From JAAFIP01 sp043774625 (GTDB lineage: Bacteria; Pseudomonadota; Gammaproteobacteria; Burkholderiales; Burkholderiaceae_C): a stretch of DNA of 19,617 nt. Location: positions 1-19,617 of the forward strand of contig JAYVTG010000150.1 in NCBI GenBank assembly GCA_043774625.1. Reading direction: 5' to 3'. Below are positions 1-7,088 of this stretch, piece by piece. Below the pieces are notes generated by a model that saw nothing but the letters and a program-made list of their open reading frames with translations, made no database searches and was not told where the DNA came from. The translations under genes were made by a program, and so were the position numbers. The stretch's first letter is position 1; each line of letters begins with the position of its first letter.

Positions 1-411
1 TCGGCCGATTCGGGCGTCACCTGGATCAATCGCTTTTCGCTTGATGGCGGATTCAATGCCGTGGCATCTTCTGCGGATGGCACGACGCTGATCGTGGTCG
101 CACCCAGTGACACCACTATTGAAAACGTCACGCGCGACGGCGTACTCCGCGTCTCGACCGATTCTGGCGCAACCTGGACACCGCGGGCCAGCACGGGTTT
201 ATGGCGAGGCGCTGCCATGTCAGCTGATGGCAATCTGCTTTTCGCGGCCATCAACAACGGCGTCCTCTACCGGTCAATTGGCAACCGAACGACGCGTGGC
301 ACTGCAGGCTCCATCACTGGCGGCAAGACCAACGACATCACCCTGCGCTACCTCGGTGACGGACTGTTCGATGCGACCAACGCGAACGGCCCGGCGTTCA
401 CCATCAAGTGA
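1..411 (+). CDS. BNR/Asp-box beta-propeller protein, C-terminal fragment
   Basis: The reading frame is open from base 1 and ends at TGA 409-411, giving 136 visible residues; the true start lies left of the window. Two Asp-box motifs (S-x-D-x-G-x-T-W) are visible, SADSGVTW at the extreme left and STDSGATW near residue 50. Each is followed by blade-like strands (SSADGTTL, MSADGNLL). This repeat pattern is typical of sialidase-like or photosynthesis-stability-factor-like beta-propellers, usually secreted or surface proteins. No catalytic sialidase residues can be judged from this fragment. The C-terminus is Gly/Thr/Asn-rich and ends in FTIK without an obvious anchor. The function is unknown and nothing links it to the downstream cluster. 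Confidence 0.75.
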   Translation, partial: SADSGVTWINRFSLDGGFNAVASSADGTTLIVVAPSDTTIENVTRDGVLRVSTDSGATWTPRASTGLWRGAAMSADGNLLFAAINNGVLYRSIGNRTTRGTAGSITGGKTNDITLRYLGDGLFDATNANGPAFTIK

Positions 412-435
412 AGCATCCGGCCGGTAACTGACAAG

Positions 436-460
436 GCCGCGCAACGCATGCGCGGCTCTT
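436..460 (+). terminator. Candidate intrinsic terminator after the BNR protein
   Basis: A perfect 8-bp stem (GCCGCGCA at 436-443, TGCGCGGC at 449-456) with a 5-nt loop is followed by TCTT. The stem is strong but the U-tract is weak, so termination efficiency is uncertain. It lies 25 nt after the stop codon. Confidence 0.5.
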
Positions 461-500
461 GCCGGGGGCTGGGGCGGCTCCCAATCACCGTTTTCAAGAG

Positions 501-556
501 TCAAATCGGCCTATAGCCCAATGAATACCTGCGCCAGCAGCTATTAAAAACGTAGC
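501..556 (+). repeat. Dispersed palindromic repeat, copy A (intergenic)
   Basis: This 56-bp copy has a 26-bp core at 531-556 that begins GCGC, contains AGCAGCTAT and ends GTAGC. The core has a small GCTA...TAGC hairpin. Related copies are at 2833-2872, 5421-5476, 10262-10317, 12065-12104 and 12780-12835. It is the reference copy for comparison because it lies outside coding sequence, between the BNR gene and the end of the gntR gene. Confidence 0.6.
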
Positions 557-604
557 GACTGGTTGTTGAAACGGCTGCGCGGACGGCTGCTGCAACCGGC
601 CCAA

Positions 605-1252
605 TCAGGCCGCCGCTTCCAGCCCGTTTGCGAAATGCTCGCGCATGCGCTGCATGCTGGCGCTGGCGTCGCGGGTGCCCAGGGCCTGCATGATGGCGCG
701 GTGTTCGTTCAGCGACTCCTCCATCCGGCCAGCTTTGAGCAGTGAGTTGTGCCGGTTCAGCTTCATCACCTTGCGCAGGTCGGCCACCATCTGGTCGCGC
801 CAGCGGTTGTTGGCTATTGCGAGAAGCTTTAAGTGAAACGTCTCGTTGATGGCGAAGAACTTGGAGCGGTCTTTGGTGGACTTTTCCAGCAGTAGATGCA
901 GTTTTTGCAGTTCGTTCAACTCAGCATCGGTTGCCTGTGTGGCGACGATAGCCGCAGCATCAGATTCGAGCAAGGCCATCAAATGAAAAACATTGCGCAA
1001 GTCTTCGTCACTCACCTCGGTCACATAAGCGCCACGGCGCAGCTTCATGGTGATCAGGCCCTCGGTTGCCAGCACCTTCAAGGCCTCACGCAGGGGGGTG
1101 CGGCTGATGCCGTATTCCTCAGCAATTTTCAGCTCGTCTATCCAGCTGCCTGGCTCCAAACCGCCGCTAAAAATGCGCTGGCGCAGCAGCTCGGCCACCT
1201 CTTCATACAGGGCGCGGGGCTTGAGCAGGGCGTGGGCGGTTGGGGCATTCAT
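605..1252 (-). CDS. GntR-family (FadR/FCD subfamily) transcriptional regulator
   Basis: 215 residues, the usual length for FadR-type GntR regulators. An N-terminal winged helix-turn-helix (about residues 12-80) contains the family signature ISRTPLREALKVLATEGL. It is followed by an all-helical FCD ligand domain (about 88-210) with the expected acidic and histidine metal/ligand residues (LESDAA, NETFHLKLL, NEHRAIM, MREHF). The gene is divergent from scpA, with 73 bp between the start codons, so it most likely controls the methylmalonyl-CoA cluster and probably itself. The effector is plausibly a propionate-pathway acid or CoA ester, but that is inference. The start ATG at 1252 precedes a natural-looking N-terminus (MNAPTAHALLKPRALYEEV); no good Shine-Dalgarno is seen. 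Confidence 0.9.
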   Translation of the reverse strand: MNAPTAHALLKPRALYEEVAELLRQRIFSGGLEPGSWIDELKIAEEYGISRTPLREALKVLATEGLITMKLRRGAYVTEVSDEDLRNVFHLMALLESDAAAIVATQATDAELNELQKLHLLLEKSTKDRSKFFAINETFHLKLLAIANNRWRDQMVADLRKVMKLNRHNSLLKAGRMEESLNEHRAIMQALGTRDASASMQRMREHFANGLEAAA

Positions 1253-1325
1253 ACTTGCAGTAGTTTACAGCAAACTGAATTCTGAATTTATAATTATGGC
1301 AATATTTTGAGCTAAAATTTCAGGT
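1253..1325. promoter_or_regulatory. Divergent gntR/scpA promoter-operator region
   Basis: The AT-rich gap holds a perfect -10 hexamer TATAAT (1289-1294) with a possible -35 TTTACA (1264-1269, spacer 19) reading toward scpA. A second -10-like TAAAAT (1313-1318) ends 7 nt before the scpA ATG. Overlapping the first is an 8-bp palindrome ATAATTAT (1290-1297), and next to it a tandem heptamer CTGAATT-CTGAATT (1275-1288). These are the best candidates for the GntR operator. Repressor binding here would block both directions. Confidence 0.5.
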
Positions 1326-3509
1326 ATGACCCAAGATACATCGCCCAACTTCAAAACCGCCACCCTAGCCGACTGGGAGAAATCCGCCGCCAAATCCGCC
1401 CCTGGCGGCAATGTGGACGCTTTGAACTGGCACACGCCCGACGGCATTACCGTCAAACCGCTGTACACGGCTGCTGACACGGTGGATTTGCCGCACACCC
1501 ATACGCTGCCCGGTTTTGAGCCCTACCTGCGCGGGCCGCAGGCCACCATGTACGCGGTGCGCCCCTGGACGATTCGGCAGTACGCAGGGTTTTCTACCGC
1601 TGAAGAATCTAACGCTTTTTATCGCAAGGCGCTGGACGGTGGCGCGCAGGGCGTGTCGGTTGCTTTTGACCTGGCCACCCACCGCGGCTACGACAGCGAC
1701 CATCCGCGCGTTACCGGCGACGTGGGCAAGGCGGGCGTGGCGATTGACTCGGTTGAAGATATGAAGATTCTGTTCAACCAGATTCCGCTGGACAAGGTGA
1801 GCGTGTCCATGACCATGAATGGCGCTGTGCTGCCGGTGCTGGCAGGCTACGTGGTGGCAGCCCAAGAGCAGGGCGTGTCGCAAGCGCAGTTAAGCGGCAC
1901 TATTCAGAACGACATTCTCAAAGAATTCATGGTGCGCAACACCTACATTTACCCGCCTGCGCCGTCCATGCGCATCATTGGCGACATCATTGAATACACG
2001 GCCAAGAACATGCCGAAGTTCAATTCGATCAGCATCAGCGGCTACCACATGCAAGAAGCCGGAGCCAACCAGGCGCTCGAATTGGCCTTCACGCTGGCCG
2101 ACGGCAAAGAATACGTGAAGACGGCGATTGCCAAAGGCATGGACGTGGACGAGTTTGCGGGGCGCTTGAGCTTTTTCTGGGCGATTGGCATGAACTTTTA
2201 CCTGGAAGTTGCCAAAATGCGCGCAGCACGCTTGCTGTGGTGCCGCATCATGAAGGGCTTTGACGCCAAGTCGCCCAAATCGCTCATGCTGCGCACGCAT
2301 TGCCAAACATCGGGCTGGTCGCTCACCGAGCAAGACCCCTACAACAACGTCGTGCGCACCACCATTGAGGCGATGGCCGCGGTGTTTGGCGGCACGCAAT
2401 CGCTGCACACCAATTCGTTTGATGAAGCGATTGCACTACCTACAGAATTTTCTGCTCGCATCGCCCGTAACACCCAGCTCATCATTCAGGAAGAAACGCA
2501 TATTACCCATGTGATCGACCCCTGGGCGGGCAGCTACATGATGGAAAAGCTCACGCAAGACATGGCGGATGCTGCGTGGAAAATCATCGAAGAAGTGCAA
2601 GCCATGGGCGGCATGACCAAGGCGGTAGACAGCGGCTGGGCCAAGCTAAAAATTGAAGCCGCTGCCGCCGAAAAGCAGGCACGTATTGACAGCGGCAAAG
2701 ACGTGATTGTTGGCGTCAACAAATACAAGCTGGCCAAAGAAGACGCCATAGAAACACGTGACATTGACAACGTGGCCGTGCGCGACGGGCAGATCGCCCG
2801 GTTGAAAAATATCAAGGCAAAACGTGATAATACCAGCGTGGATAGTGCGCTGGCAGCTATCACTTTTGCAGCAGAGAACAATTCGGGCAACCTGCTGGAC
2901 TTGTCCATCCAGGCCATTCGCGCACGCGCCACCGTGGGCGAGGTGAGCGATGCTTTAGAAAAAGTGTTCGGCAGACACCGAGCAGATACCCAAAAGGTGA
3001 CCGGCGTGTATGCAGCAGCTTATGACTCGGCCGAAGGCTGGGAAAATCTGAAATCCGAAATCGCCAGCTTTGCAGAAAAAGAAGGCCGTCGCCCGCGCGT
3101 GATGATCAGTAAATTAGGCCAAGACGGCCACGACCGCGGAGCCAAAGTGGTCGCCACCGCGTTTGCCGATTTGGGCTACGACGTGGACATGGGGCCACTG
3201 TTTCAAACCCCCGAAGAATGCGCCCGCCAGGCCATTGAAAACGACGTGCATGCCGTGGGTGTGAGCACCCTAGCGGCAGGCCACAAAACCTTGGTGCCCG
3301 GCATCATCGCCGAACTCAAAAATCAGGGTGCGGATGACATCATCGTCTTTGTAGGCGGCGTTATCCCGCGTCAGGACTACGAGTTTTTGTACGAAGCAGG
3401 CGTTAAAGGTATCTATGGGCCAGGCACGCCGATTGTGGCGAGCGCCAAGGATGTGCTGGAGCAGATTCGTAAGGCTCTGGATGAATCTGCAGGCGGAAAA
3501 GCACAATAA
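1326..3509 (+). CDS. scpA: Methylmalonyl-CoA mutase (adenosylcobalamin-dependent)
   Basis: 727 residues, matching single-chain homodimeric mutases. It isomerises (R)-methylmalonyl-CoA to succinyl-CoA in the cytoplasm. The N-terminal TIM-barrel substrate domain (about 50-410) keeps TMYAVRPWTIRQYAGFS, with Y86 matching Tyr89 of the Propionibacterium enzyme. R204 (MVRNTY) matches Arg207 and H241 (SGYHMQEAG) matches His244. The C-terminal B12 domain (about 590-720) has the D600-x-H602-x-x-G605 motif, with H602 the lower axial cobalt ligand, then GVSTLAAGH and FVGGVIP. It is the first gene of the cluster, divergent from gntR. No Shine-Dalgarno is present; TAAAAT lies 7 nt before ATG, so a leaderless transcript is possible. 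Bases 2833-2872 resemble the dispersed palindromic repeat. vapBC follows after 47 bp. Confidence 0.97.
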   Translation: MTQDTSPNFKTATLADWEKSAAKSAPGGNVDALNWHTPDGITVKPLYTAADTVDLPHTHTLPGFEPYLRGPQATMYAVRPWTIRQYAGFSTAEESNAFYRKALDGGAQGVSVAFDLATHRGYDSDHPRVTGDVGKAGVAIDSVEDMKILFNQIPLDKVSVSMTMNGAVLPVLAGYVVAAQEQGVSQAQLSGTIQNDILKEFMVRNTYIYPPAPSMRIIGDIIEYTAKNMPKFNSISISGYHMQEAGANQALELAFTLADGKEYVKTAIAKGMDVDEFAGRLSFFWAIGMNFYLEVAKMRAARLLWCRIMKGFDAKSPKSLMLRTHCQTSGWSLTEQDPYNNVVRTTIEAMAAVFGGTQSLHTNSFDEAIALPTEFSARIARNTQLIIQEETHITHVIDPWAGSYMMEKLTQDMADAAWKIIEEVQAMGGMTKAVDSGWAKLKIEAAAAEKQARIDSGKDVIVGVNKYKLAKEDAIETRDIDNVAVRDGQIARLKNIKAKRDNTSVDSALAAITFAAENNSGNLLDLSIQAIRARATVGEVSDALEKVFGRHRADTQKVTGVYAAAYDSAEGWENLKSEIASFAEKEGRRPRVMISKLGQDGHDRGAKVVATAFADLGYDVDMGPLFQTPEECARQAIENDVHAVGVSTLAAGHKTLVPGIIAELKNQGADDIIVFVGGVIPRQDYEFLYEAGVKGIYGPGTPIVASAKDVLEQIRKALDESAGGKAQ
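2833..2872 (+). repeat. Repeat-like segment, copy F (inside scpA)
   Basis: This segment shares a perfect 17-mer (CCAGCGTGGATAGTGCG, 2833-2849) with the copy at 12065 and then continues in the same register with GGCAGCTAT. It encodes scpA residues 503-516 in the linker before the B12 domain. By memory, homologues have similar Ala-rich sequence and no length change here, so it may be partly convergent. It is the weakest member of the family. Confidence 0.35.
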
Positions 3510-3513
3510 GCCC

Positions 3514-3544
3514 ATTTGGTATATATTATTAGTATGTACCAAAT
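3514..3544. promoter_or_regulatory. Probable VapBC autoregulatory operator/promoter
   Basis: A perfect 8-bp inverted repeat, ATTTGGTA (3514-3521) and TACCAAAT (3537-3544), flanks an AT-rich spacer with TATATT-type -10 sequence. It sits 13 nt before the vapB start. Antitoxins with an AbrB-like fold, alone or with VapC, typically bind such palindromes over their own promoter. A Shine-Dalgarno AGGA follows at 3546-3549. Confidence 0.6.
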
Positions 3545-3556
3545 TAGGAATTCACC

Positions 3557-3814
3557 ATGAATGCTCTCACCGCCGACACCGCCAAAGTCTTTACGACGGG
3601 TCGTAGCCAGGCTGTCCGTTTGCCTAAAGCGTATCGGTTTGACACCAAAGAAGTCACTATCGAGCGTCTGGGTAATGCTGTCATCTTGCGCCCCAAACTC
3701 GACAAGGATGAATGGTGGGCAGAGATGGAAAAAATTCTGGATGGTTTCGAAGGCATGGAGCCGGTAGAGCGTGACCGCTCACCGCTGCGCGATGACATTG
3801 AGCCATTCGCGTGA
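3557..3814 (+). CDS. vapB: VapB-type antitoxin (AbrB/SpoVT fold)
   Basis: 85 residues. The N-terminal swapped-hairpin DNA-binding part is recognisable from AKVFTTGRSQAVRLPKAYRF followed by EVTIERLGNAVILRP (about residues 9-46). This is the VapB/VagC pattern (GRSQAVRLP). The C-terminal acidic and Trp-rich stretch (DEWWAEMEKILDGFEGMEP) would wrap VapC and block its active site. AGGA at 3546-3549, 7 nt before ATG, supports the start. Its stop overlaps the upstream candidate GTG of vapC (GTGA), so toxin translation is coupled to antitoxin translation. A palindromic operator lies just upstream. With vapC it interrupts scpA and meaB. Confidence 0.92.
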   Translation: MNALTADTAKVFTTGRSQAVRLPKAYRFDTKEVTIERLGNAVILRPKLDKDEWWAEMEKILDGFEGMEPVERDRSPLRDDIEPFA

Positions 3815-3822
3815 AGGTGGCT

Positions 3823-4230
3823 GTGAAGTATTTACTGGATACGAATATATGCATTTATGCGATGAACCGAAGTTCGCGTAGCGTGATGCGAAAAATGCTG
3901 GATGTTGGCCCTGATGCTCTTTGCATCAGCTCAATGGTCGCCGCCGAGTTGGCCTTTGGTGTCGCTCGAAGCGATGACGCATACCGTACAAAAAACAAGT
4001 TGAACTTGCAAAGGTTCATAAACGGCATAGAAGTTTTGCCGTGGACGCATGCAGCCATGTGGCATTTTGGAGAACAACGACAACGCCTGAAAATTGCGGG
4101 TCTTCCAATCGGCGAAATTGATTTGCTGATTGGAGCGCAAGCGCTTGCAGCTGATTTAGTGGTGGTGACCAACAACACCAAAGAGTTTGAGCGTATTGAG
4201 GGCTTGAAGCTGGAGAACTGGGTTGAATAA
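3823..4230 (+). CDS. vapC: VapC toxin, PIN-domain ribonuclease
   Basis: A PIN-domain endoribonuclease of about 135 residues, expected to cleave structured RNA such as initiator tRNA or rRNA when not bound by VapB. Acidic active-site residues are visible in LLDTNIC, in SSMVAAELAFG and in GLPIGEIDLLIG. The family tail VTNNTKEFERIEGLKLENW is intact, so the toxin looks functional. I chose GTG at 3823 because AAGG (3814-3817) lies 5 nt before it and the protein then begins MKYLLDTNICIY like typical VapC. GTG at 3811, overlapping the vapB stop, would add four residues. Base composition is more AT-rich than the flanking metabolic genes, consistent with acquisition. Confidence 0.93.
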   Translation: MKYLLDTNICIYAMNRSSRSVMRKMLDVGPDALCISSMVAAELAFGVARSDDAYRTKNKLNLQRFINGIEVLPWTHAAMWHFGEQRQRLKIAGLPIGEIDLLIGAQALAADLVVVTNNTKEFERIEGLKLENWVE

Positions 4231-4432
4231 AGACAAAGATTCTCAGTTTGATCGAATAGTAGCCGTTCTCGTCTGTTTGTTGGCAGGAGTTGTTTTTATT
4301 GTTTTGTCTTGGTTAGAAGGCCATACAGGTTTTGCAATATTTTTCGGCATATTCTTTTCAATTGCAGCATTAATTCTGGCATTCGTCTCTGAGGTAGTTT
4401 TGAAGTTGATAGCTCGTTGGACTGGTTCATAG
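4223..4432 (+). CDS. Small two-helix membrane protein, unknown function
   Basis: 69 residues from a TTG start preceded by GGAG at 4212-4215 (7-nt spacing). The frame overlaps the end of vapC by 8 nt and ends 1 nt before meaB. The N-terminus is short and charged (MNKDKDSQFDR). It is followed by two hydrophobic segments, about residues 12-31 (IVAVLVCLLAGVVFIVLSW) and about 36-60 (GFAIFFGIFFSIAALILAFV). I do not recognise a family. AT-rich codon use resembles vapC rather than meaB, so it probably arrived with the toxin-antitoxin module. A role in that module is unproven; it may simply be a passenger. Confidence 0.6.
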   Translation: MNKDKDSQFDRIVAVLVCLLAGVVFIVLSWLEGHTGFAIFFGIFFSIAALILAFVSEVVLKLIARWTGS

Positions 4433-4433
4433 G

Positions 4434-5444
4434 ATGGAAATCCATTTGCAAGCCACCCTTGTCAACTCTCAATCGCAGACCCAGCAGCGCCGCGCTATTG
4501 CCAAGGCCATCACGTTACTGGAATCCACTCGTCCCGACCATCGCGCACAGGCGGACGAGTTGTTGACTGCCTTGTTGCCTCACACCGGAAGGTGTTTTCG
4601 CCTTGGTATCAGCGGCGTGCCAGGTGTCGGCAAATCCACCTTTATCGAGGCGCTGGGTTTGTACCTGATCGACAAAGGCCATCGCGTGGCTGTCCTTACG
4701 ATTGATCCGTCTTCCACCATCTCTGGAGGCTCTATCCTGGGTGACAAGACGCGGATGGAAAAGCTGTCGGTGCATGAGAAGGCCTACATTCGCCCAAGTC
4801 CATCAAGTGGCACTTTGGGTGGAGTAGCTGAAAAAACGCGCGAAGCCATGCTGGTGTGTGAGGCTGCTGGATATGACATGGTGATTGTCGAAACCGTGGG
4901 CGTGGGCCAGAGCGAGACGGCGGTGGCGGGCATGACGGATATGTTTGTGCTGATGCAATTACCCAATGCAGGCGACGATTTGCAGGCGATTAAAAAAGGC
5001 GTGATGGAGCTGGCGGACTTGGTGGTGATCAACAAGGCCGACATTGACCCTGATGCTGCCACGCGCGCGCAGGCTTTGATTACATCGTCGCTACGCTTGC
5101 TGGGTCAGCATGGCCGTGCCGAGCATGCGCACCATGACGAAACGATCTGGCATCCGCAGGTCATGCAACTGAGTGCATTGCACGGCACGGGGCTGGATGC
5201 GTTTTGGACTTCGGTCACGCAATTCAAAGACTTGCAAGTCAACAACGGCAAGCTGGCGCAGCGCCGACAAAACCAATCCACCGCCTGGATGTGGGAGCGC
5301 ATCACGGCGGGTTTGCAGCAGGCCTTTAAACACAACACGCGAGTGCGTGGTGCCTTGCCTGAGATCACACAAAAGGTGCTGGCGGGCAGTCTTGCGGCGT
5401 CCACTGCTGCCAGGCAATTGCTGAATATGGCTGCAGGCCAATAG
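4434..5444 (+). CDS. meaB: Methylmalonyl-CoA mutase-associated GTPase MeaB (ArgK family)
   Basis: 336 residues, normal for MeaB. This G3E-family GTPase protects and reactivates methylmalonyl-CoA mutase and gates adenosylcobalamin loading. The Walker A/P-loop is GVPGVGKST (residues 61-69). DPSS at 91-94, ETVGVGQSE (153-161, Walker B/switch region) and the NKAD base-recognition motif (200-203) are present. A helical N-terminal arm and a C-terminal dimerisation region flank the G domain. In many genomes meaB directly follows the mutase; here vapBC and a small membrane protein separate them. The start at 4434 lies 1 nt after the preceding stop and has no properly spaced Shine-Dalgarno, so coupling to the upstream gene is likely. 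The 3' end runs into a copy of the dispersed repeat. Confidence 0.96.
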   Translation: MEIHLQATLVNSQSQTQQRRAIAKAITLLESTRPDHRAQADELLTALLPHTGRCFRLGISGVPGVGKSTFIEALGLYLIDKGHRVAVLTIDPSSTISGGSILGDKTRMEKLSVHEKAYIRPSPSSGTLGGVAEKTREAMLVCEAAGYDMVIVETVGVGQSETAVAGMTDMFVLMQLPNAGDDLQAIKKGVMELADLVVINKADIDPDAATRAQALITSSLRLLGQHGRAEHAHHDETIWHPQVMQLSALHGTGLDAFWTSVTQFKDLQVNNGKLAQRRQNQSTAWMWERITAGLQQAFKHNTRVRGALPEITQKVLAGSLAASTAARQLLNMAAGQ

Positions 5445-5476
5445 ATATACGCGCAAGCAGCTACTTAATTCATAGT
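5421..5476 (+). repeat. Dispersed palindromic repeat, copy B (meaB 3' end / intergenic)
   Basis: The 26-bp core at 5451-5476 starts GCGCAAGCAGCTA and ends CATAGT. It lies in the 49-bp gap before pccB. The upstream half overlaps the last codons of meaB and its stop. It resembles the copies at 501 and 12780 (GCAG, ATA, GCGC in register). It may have supplied the meaB stop codon region. Confidence 0.5.
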
Positions 5477-5493
5477 GAACAGATAAGAACATC

Positions 5494-7026
5494 ATGCAAA
5501 ATATTCTCGAACAACTGGAATCCAAACGCGAACTTGCCCGCTTGGGTGGCGGACAAAAGCGCATCGACGCACAGCATAAAAAAGGCAAACTCACCGCGCG
5601 TGAACGGTTGGATGTTTTGCTAGACGAAGGCAGTTTTGAAGAGTGGGACATGTTCGTCGAACACCGCTGCGTAGACTTTGGCATGCAAGACCAGAAGATT
5701 CCCGGCGACGGCGTGGTCACCGGCTACGGCATGATTAACGGGCGGTTGGTGTTTGTGTTCAGCCAGGACTTCACCGTGTTTGGTGGTGCATTGAGCGAGG
5801 CCCATGCCGAGAAGATTTGCAAGATCATGGATCAGGCCATGAAGGTGGGCGCACCCGTCATCGGCCTGAACGATTCGGGTGGCGCGCGCATTCAAGAAGG
5901 TGTGGCGTCCCTGGGCGGCTACGCCGACGTGTTCCAGCGCAACGTGATGGCCAGCGGCGTGATTCCGCAAATCAGCATGATCATGGGGCCATCAGCAGGC
6001 GGTGCGGTGTATTCGCCCGCCATGACCGACTTTATCTTCATGGTCAAAGACTCCAGCTACATGTTTGTCACCGGCCCCGAGGTGGTAAAGACCGTGACGC
6101 ACGAAGAGGTGACCGCCGAAGAACTGGGCGGCGCTATCACCCACACCACCAAAAGCGGTGTGGCCGATTTGGCGTTTGAAAACGACGTAGAAGCGCTGTT
6201 GATGCTGCGCCGCTTGTACAACTACCTGCCGCTCTCCAACCGCGAAAAAGCCCCCGTGCGCCACAGTGGCGACCCAGCCGCGCGTACCGACATGTCGCTG
6301 GACACCCTGGTGCCCCACAACCCGAACAAGCCCTACGACATGAAAGAGCTGATCGTCAAAACGGTGGACGATGGTGACTTTTTTGAGCTGCAACCCGAAT
6401 ACGCCAAAAACATCCTCATTGGCTTTGCCCGCATGGACGGTCAAACTGTTGGTATCGTCGCCAACCAGCCGCTGGTGCTTGCGGGCTGCTTGGATATCAA
6501 AAGCTCGATCAAAGCGGCCCGCTTTGTGCGCTTTTGTGATGCGTTCAACATTCCCGTCATCACCTTTGTCGATGTGCCTGGCTTCATGCCCGGCACGTCA
6601 CAAGAATACGGCGGCATCATCAAACATGGTGCGAAGCTGCTCTACGCTTACGCCGAATGCACGGTACCCAAGATCACCGTCATCACCCGCAAAGCCTACG
6701 GCGGCGCCTATGACGTGATGGCCAGCAAACACCTGCGCGGCGACGTGAACTTTGCCTGGCCCAATGCCGAGATTGCGGTGATGGGTGCCAAGGGTGCGGT
6801 GGAAATTATCTTTCGCGAAGACAAGGGCGACCCCGCCAAGCTGGCCGCGAAAGAGGCCGAATACAAAGCCCGCTTCGCCAACCCCTTTGTCGCAGGTGCG
6901 CGCGGCTTCATCGACGACGTGATCTTGCCGCATGAAACGCGCAAGCGCATTTGTCGTTCATTGGTGATGTTGAAAGACAAAAAGATTGAAAATCCGTGGC
7001 GTAAGCATGGAAATATCCCACTTTAA
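5494..7026 (+). CDS. pccB: Propionyl-CoA carboxylase, beta (carboxyltransferase) subunit
   Basis: 510 residues, the standard length for acyl-CoA carboxylase beta chains. It transfers CO2 from carboxybiotin on PccA to propionyl-CoA, giving (S)-methylmalonyl-CoA. The N-terminal crotonase-like half (about 25-265) has LNDSGGARIQEGVASLGGYA and GPSAGGAVYSPA. The C-terminal half (about 270-505) has DVPGFMPGTSQEYGGIIKHGAK and RKAYGGAYDVMASKHL. D407 in AYGGAYDVM matches the Asp (422 in Streptomyces PccB) associated with propionyl over acetyl preference. The neighbouring mutase, meaB and pccA agree with that substrate. There is only a weak Shine-Dalgarno (AAGA) before ATG. hipBA has been placed between this gene and its partner pccA. 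Confidence 0.96.
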   Translation: MQNILEQLESKRELARLGGGQKRIDAQHKKGKLTARERLDVLLDEGSFEEWDMFVEHRCVDFGMQDQKIPGDGVVTGYGMINGRLVFVFSQDFTVFGGALSEAHAEKICKIMDQAMKVGAPVIGLNDSGGARIQEGVASLGGYADVFQRNVMASGVIPQISMIMGPSAGGAVYSPAMTDFIFMVKDSSYMFVTGPEVVKTVTHEEVTAEELGGAITHTTKSGVADLAFENDVEALLMLRRLYNYLPLSNREKAPVRHSGDPAARTDMSLDTLVPHNPNKPYDMKELIVKTVDDGDFFELQPEYAKNILIGFARMDGQTVGIVANQPLVLAGCLDIKSSIKAARFVRFCDAFNIPVITFVDVPGFMPGTSQEYGGIIKHGAKLLYAYAECTVPKITVITRKAYGGAYDVMASKHLRGDVNFAWPNAEIAVMGAKGAVEIIFREDKGDPAKLAAKEAEYKARFANPFVAGARGFIDDVILPHETRKRICRSLVMLKDKKIENPWRKHGNIPL

Positions 7027-7081
7027 AGCCATCGATTAAAAGCTCTTTAAAGAATTATTAAAGCCTAAAAAGTGTTATAAA
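7023..7081 (+). promoter_or_regulatory. hipB promoter with phased TTAAAG boxes
   Basis: TTAAAG-type boxes start at 7023, 7036 (TTAAAAG), 7047 and 7058, at intervals of 13, 11 and 11 bp, roughly one helical turn. CTTTAA (7045-7050) and TTAAAG (7058-7063) also form an inverted repeat. A -10-like TATAAA (7076-7081) ends 7 nt before the hipB ATG. HipB family repressors bind several operators upstream of their own operon, so these boxes are candidate HipB sites. Confidence 0.5.
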
Positions 7082-7088
7082 TGCTCAT

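Noticed and set aside
3811..3822. Upstream GTG as the vapC start
   Set aside because: Possible, but GTG 3823 has AAGG at 5-nt spacing and gives the usual MKYLLDTN start; kept only as an alternative.
4405..4430. Minus-strand GAGCTATCAA near the end of the small membrane protein gene as a repeat copy
   Set aside because: Lacks GCGC, the AGCAGC block and the closing TAGC at the fixed 26-bp spacing.
5091..5720. 209-codon minus-strand frame spanning the meaB-pccB junction
   Set aside because: Overlaps two confidently identified plus-strand genes and shows no family features.
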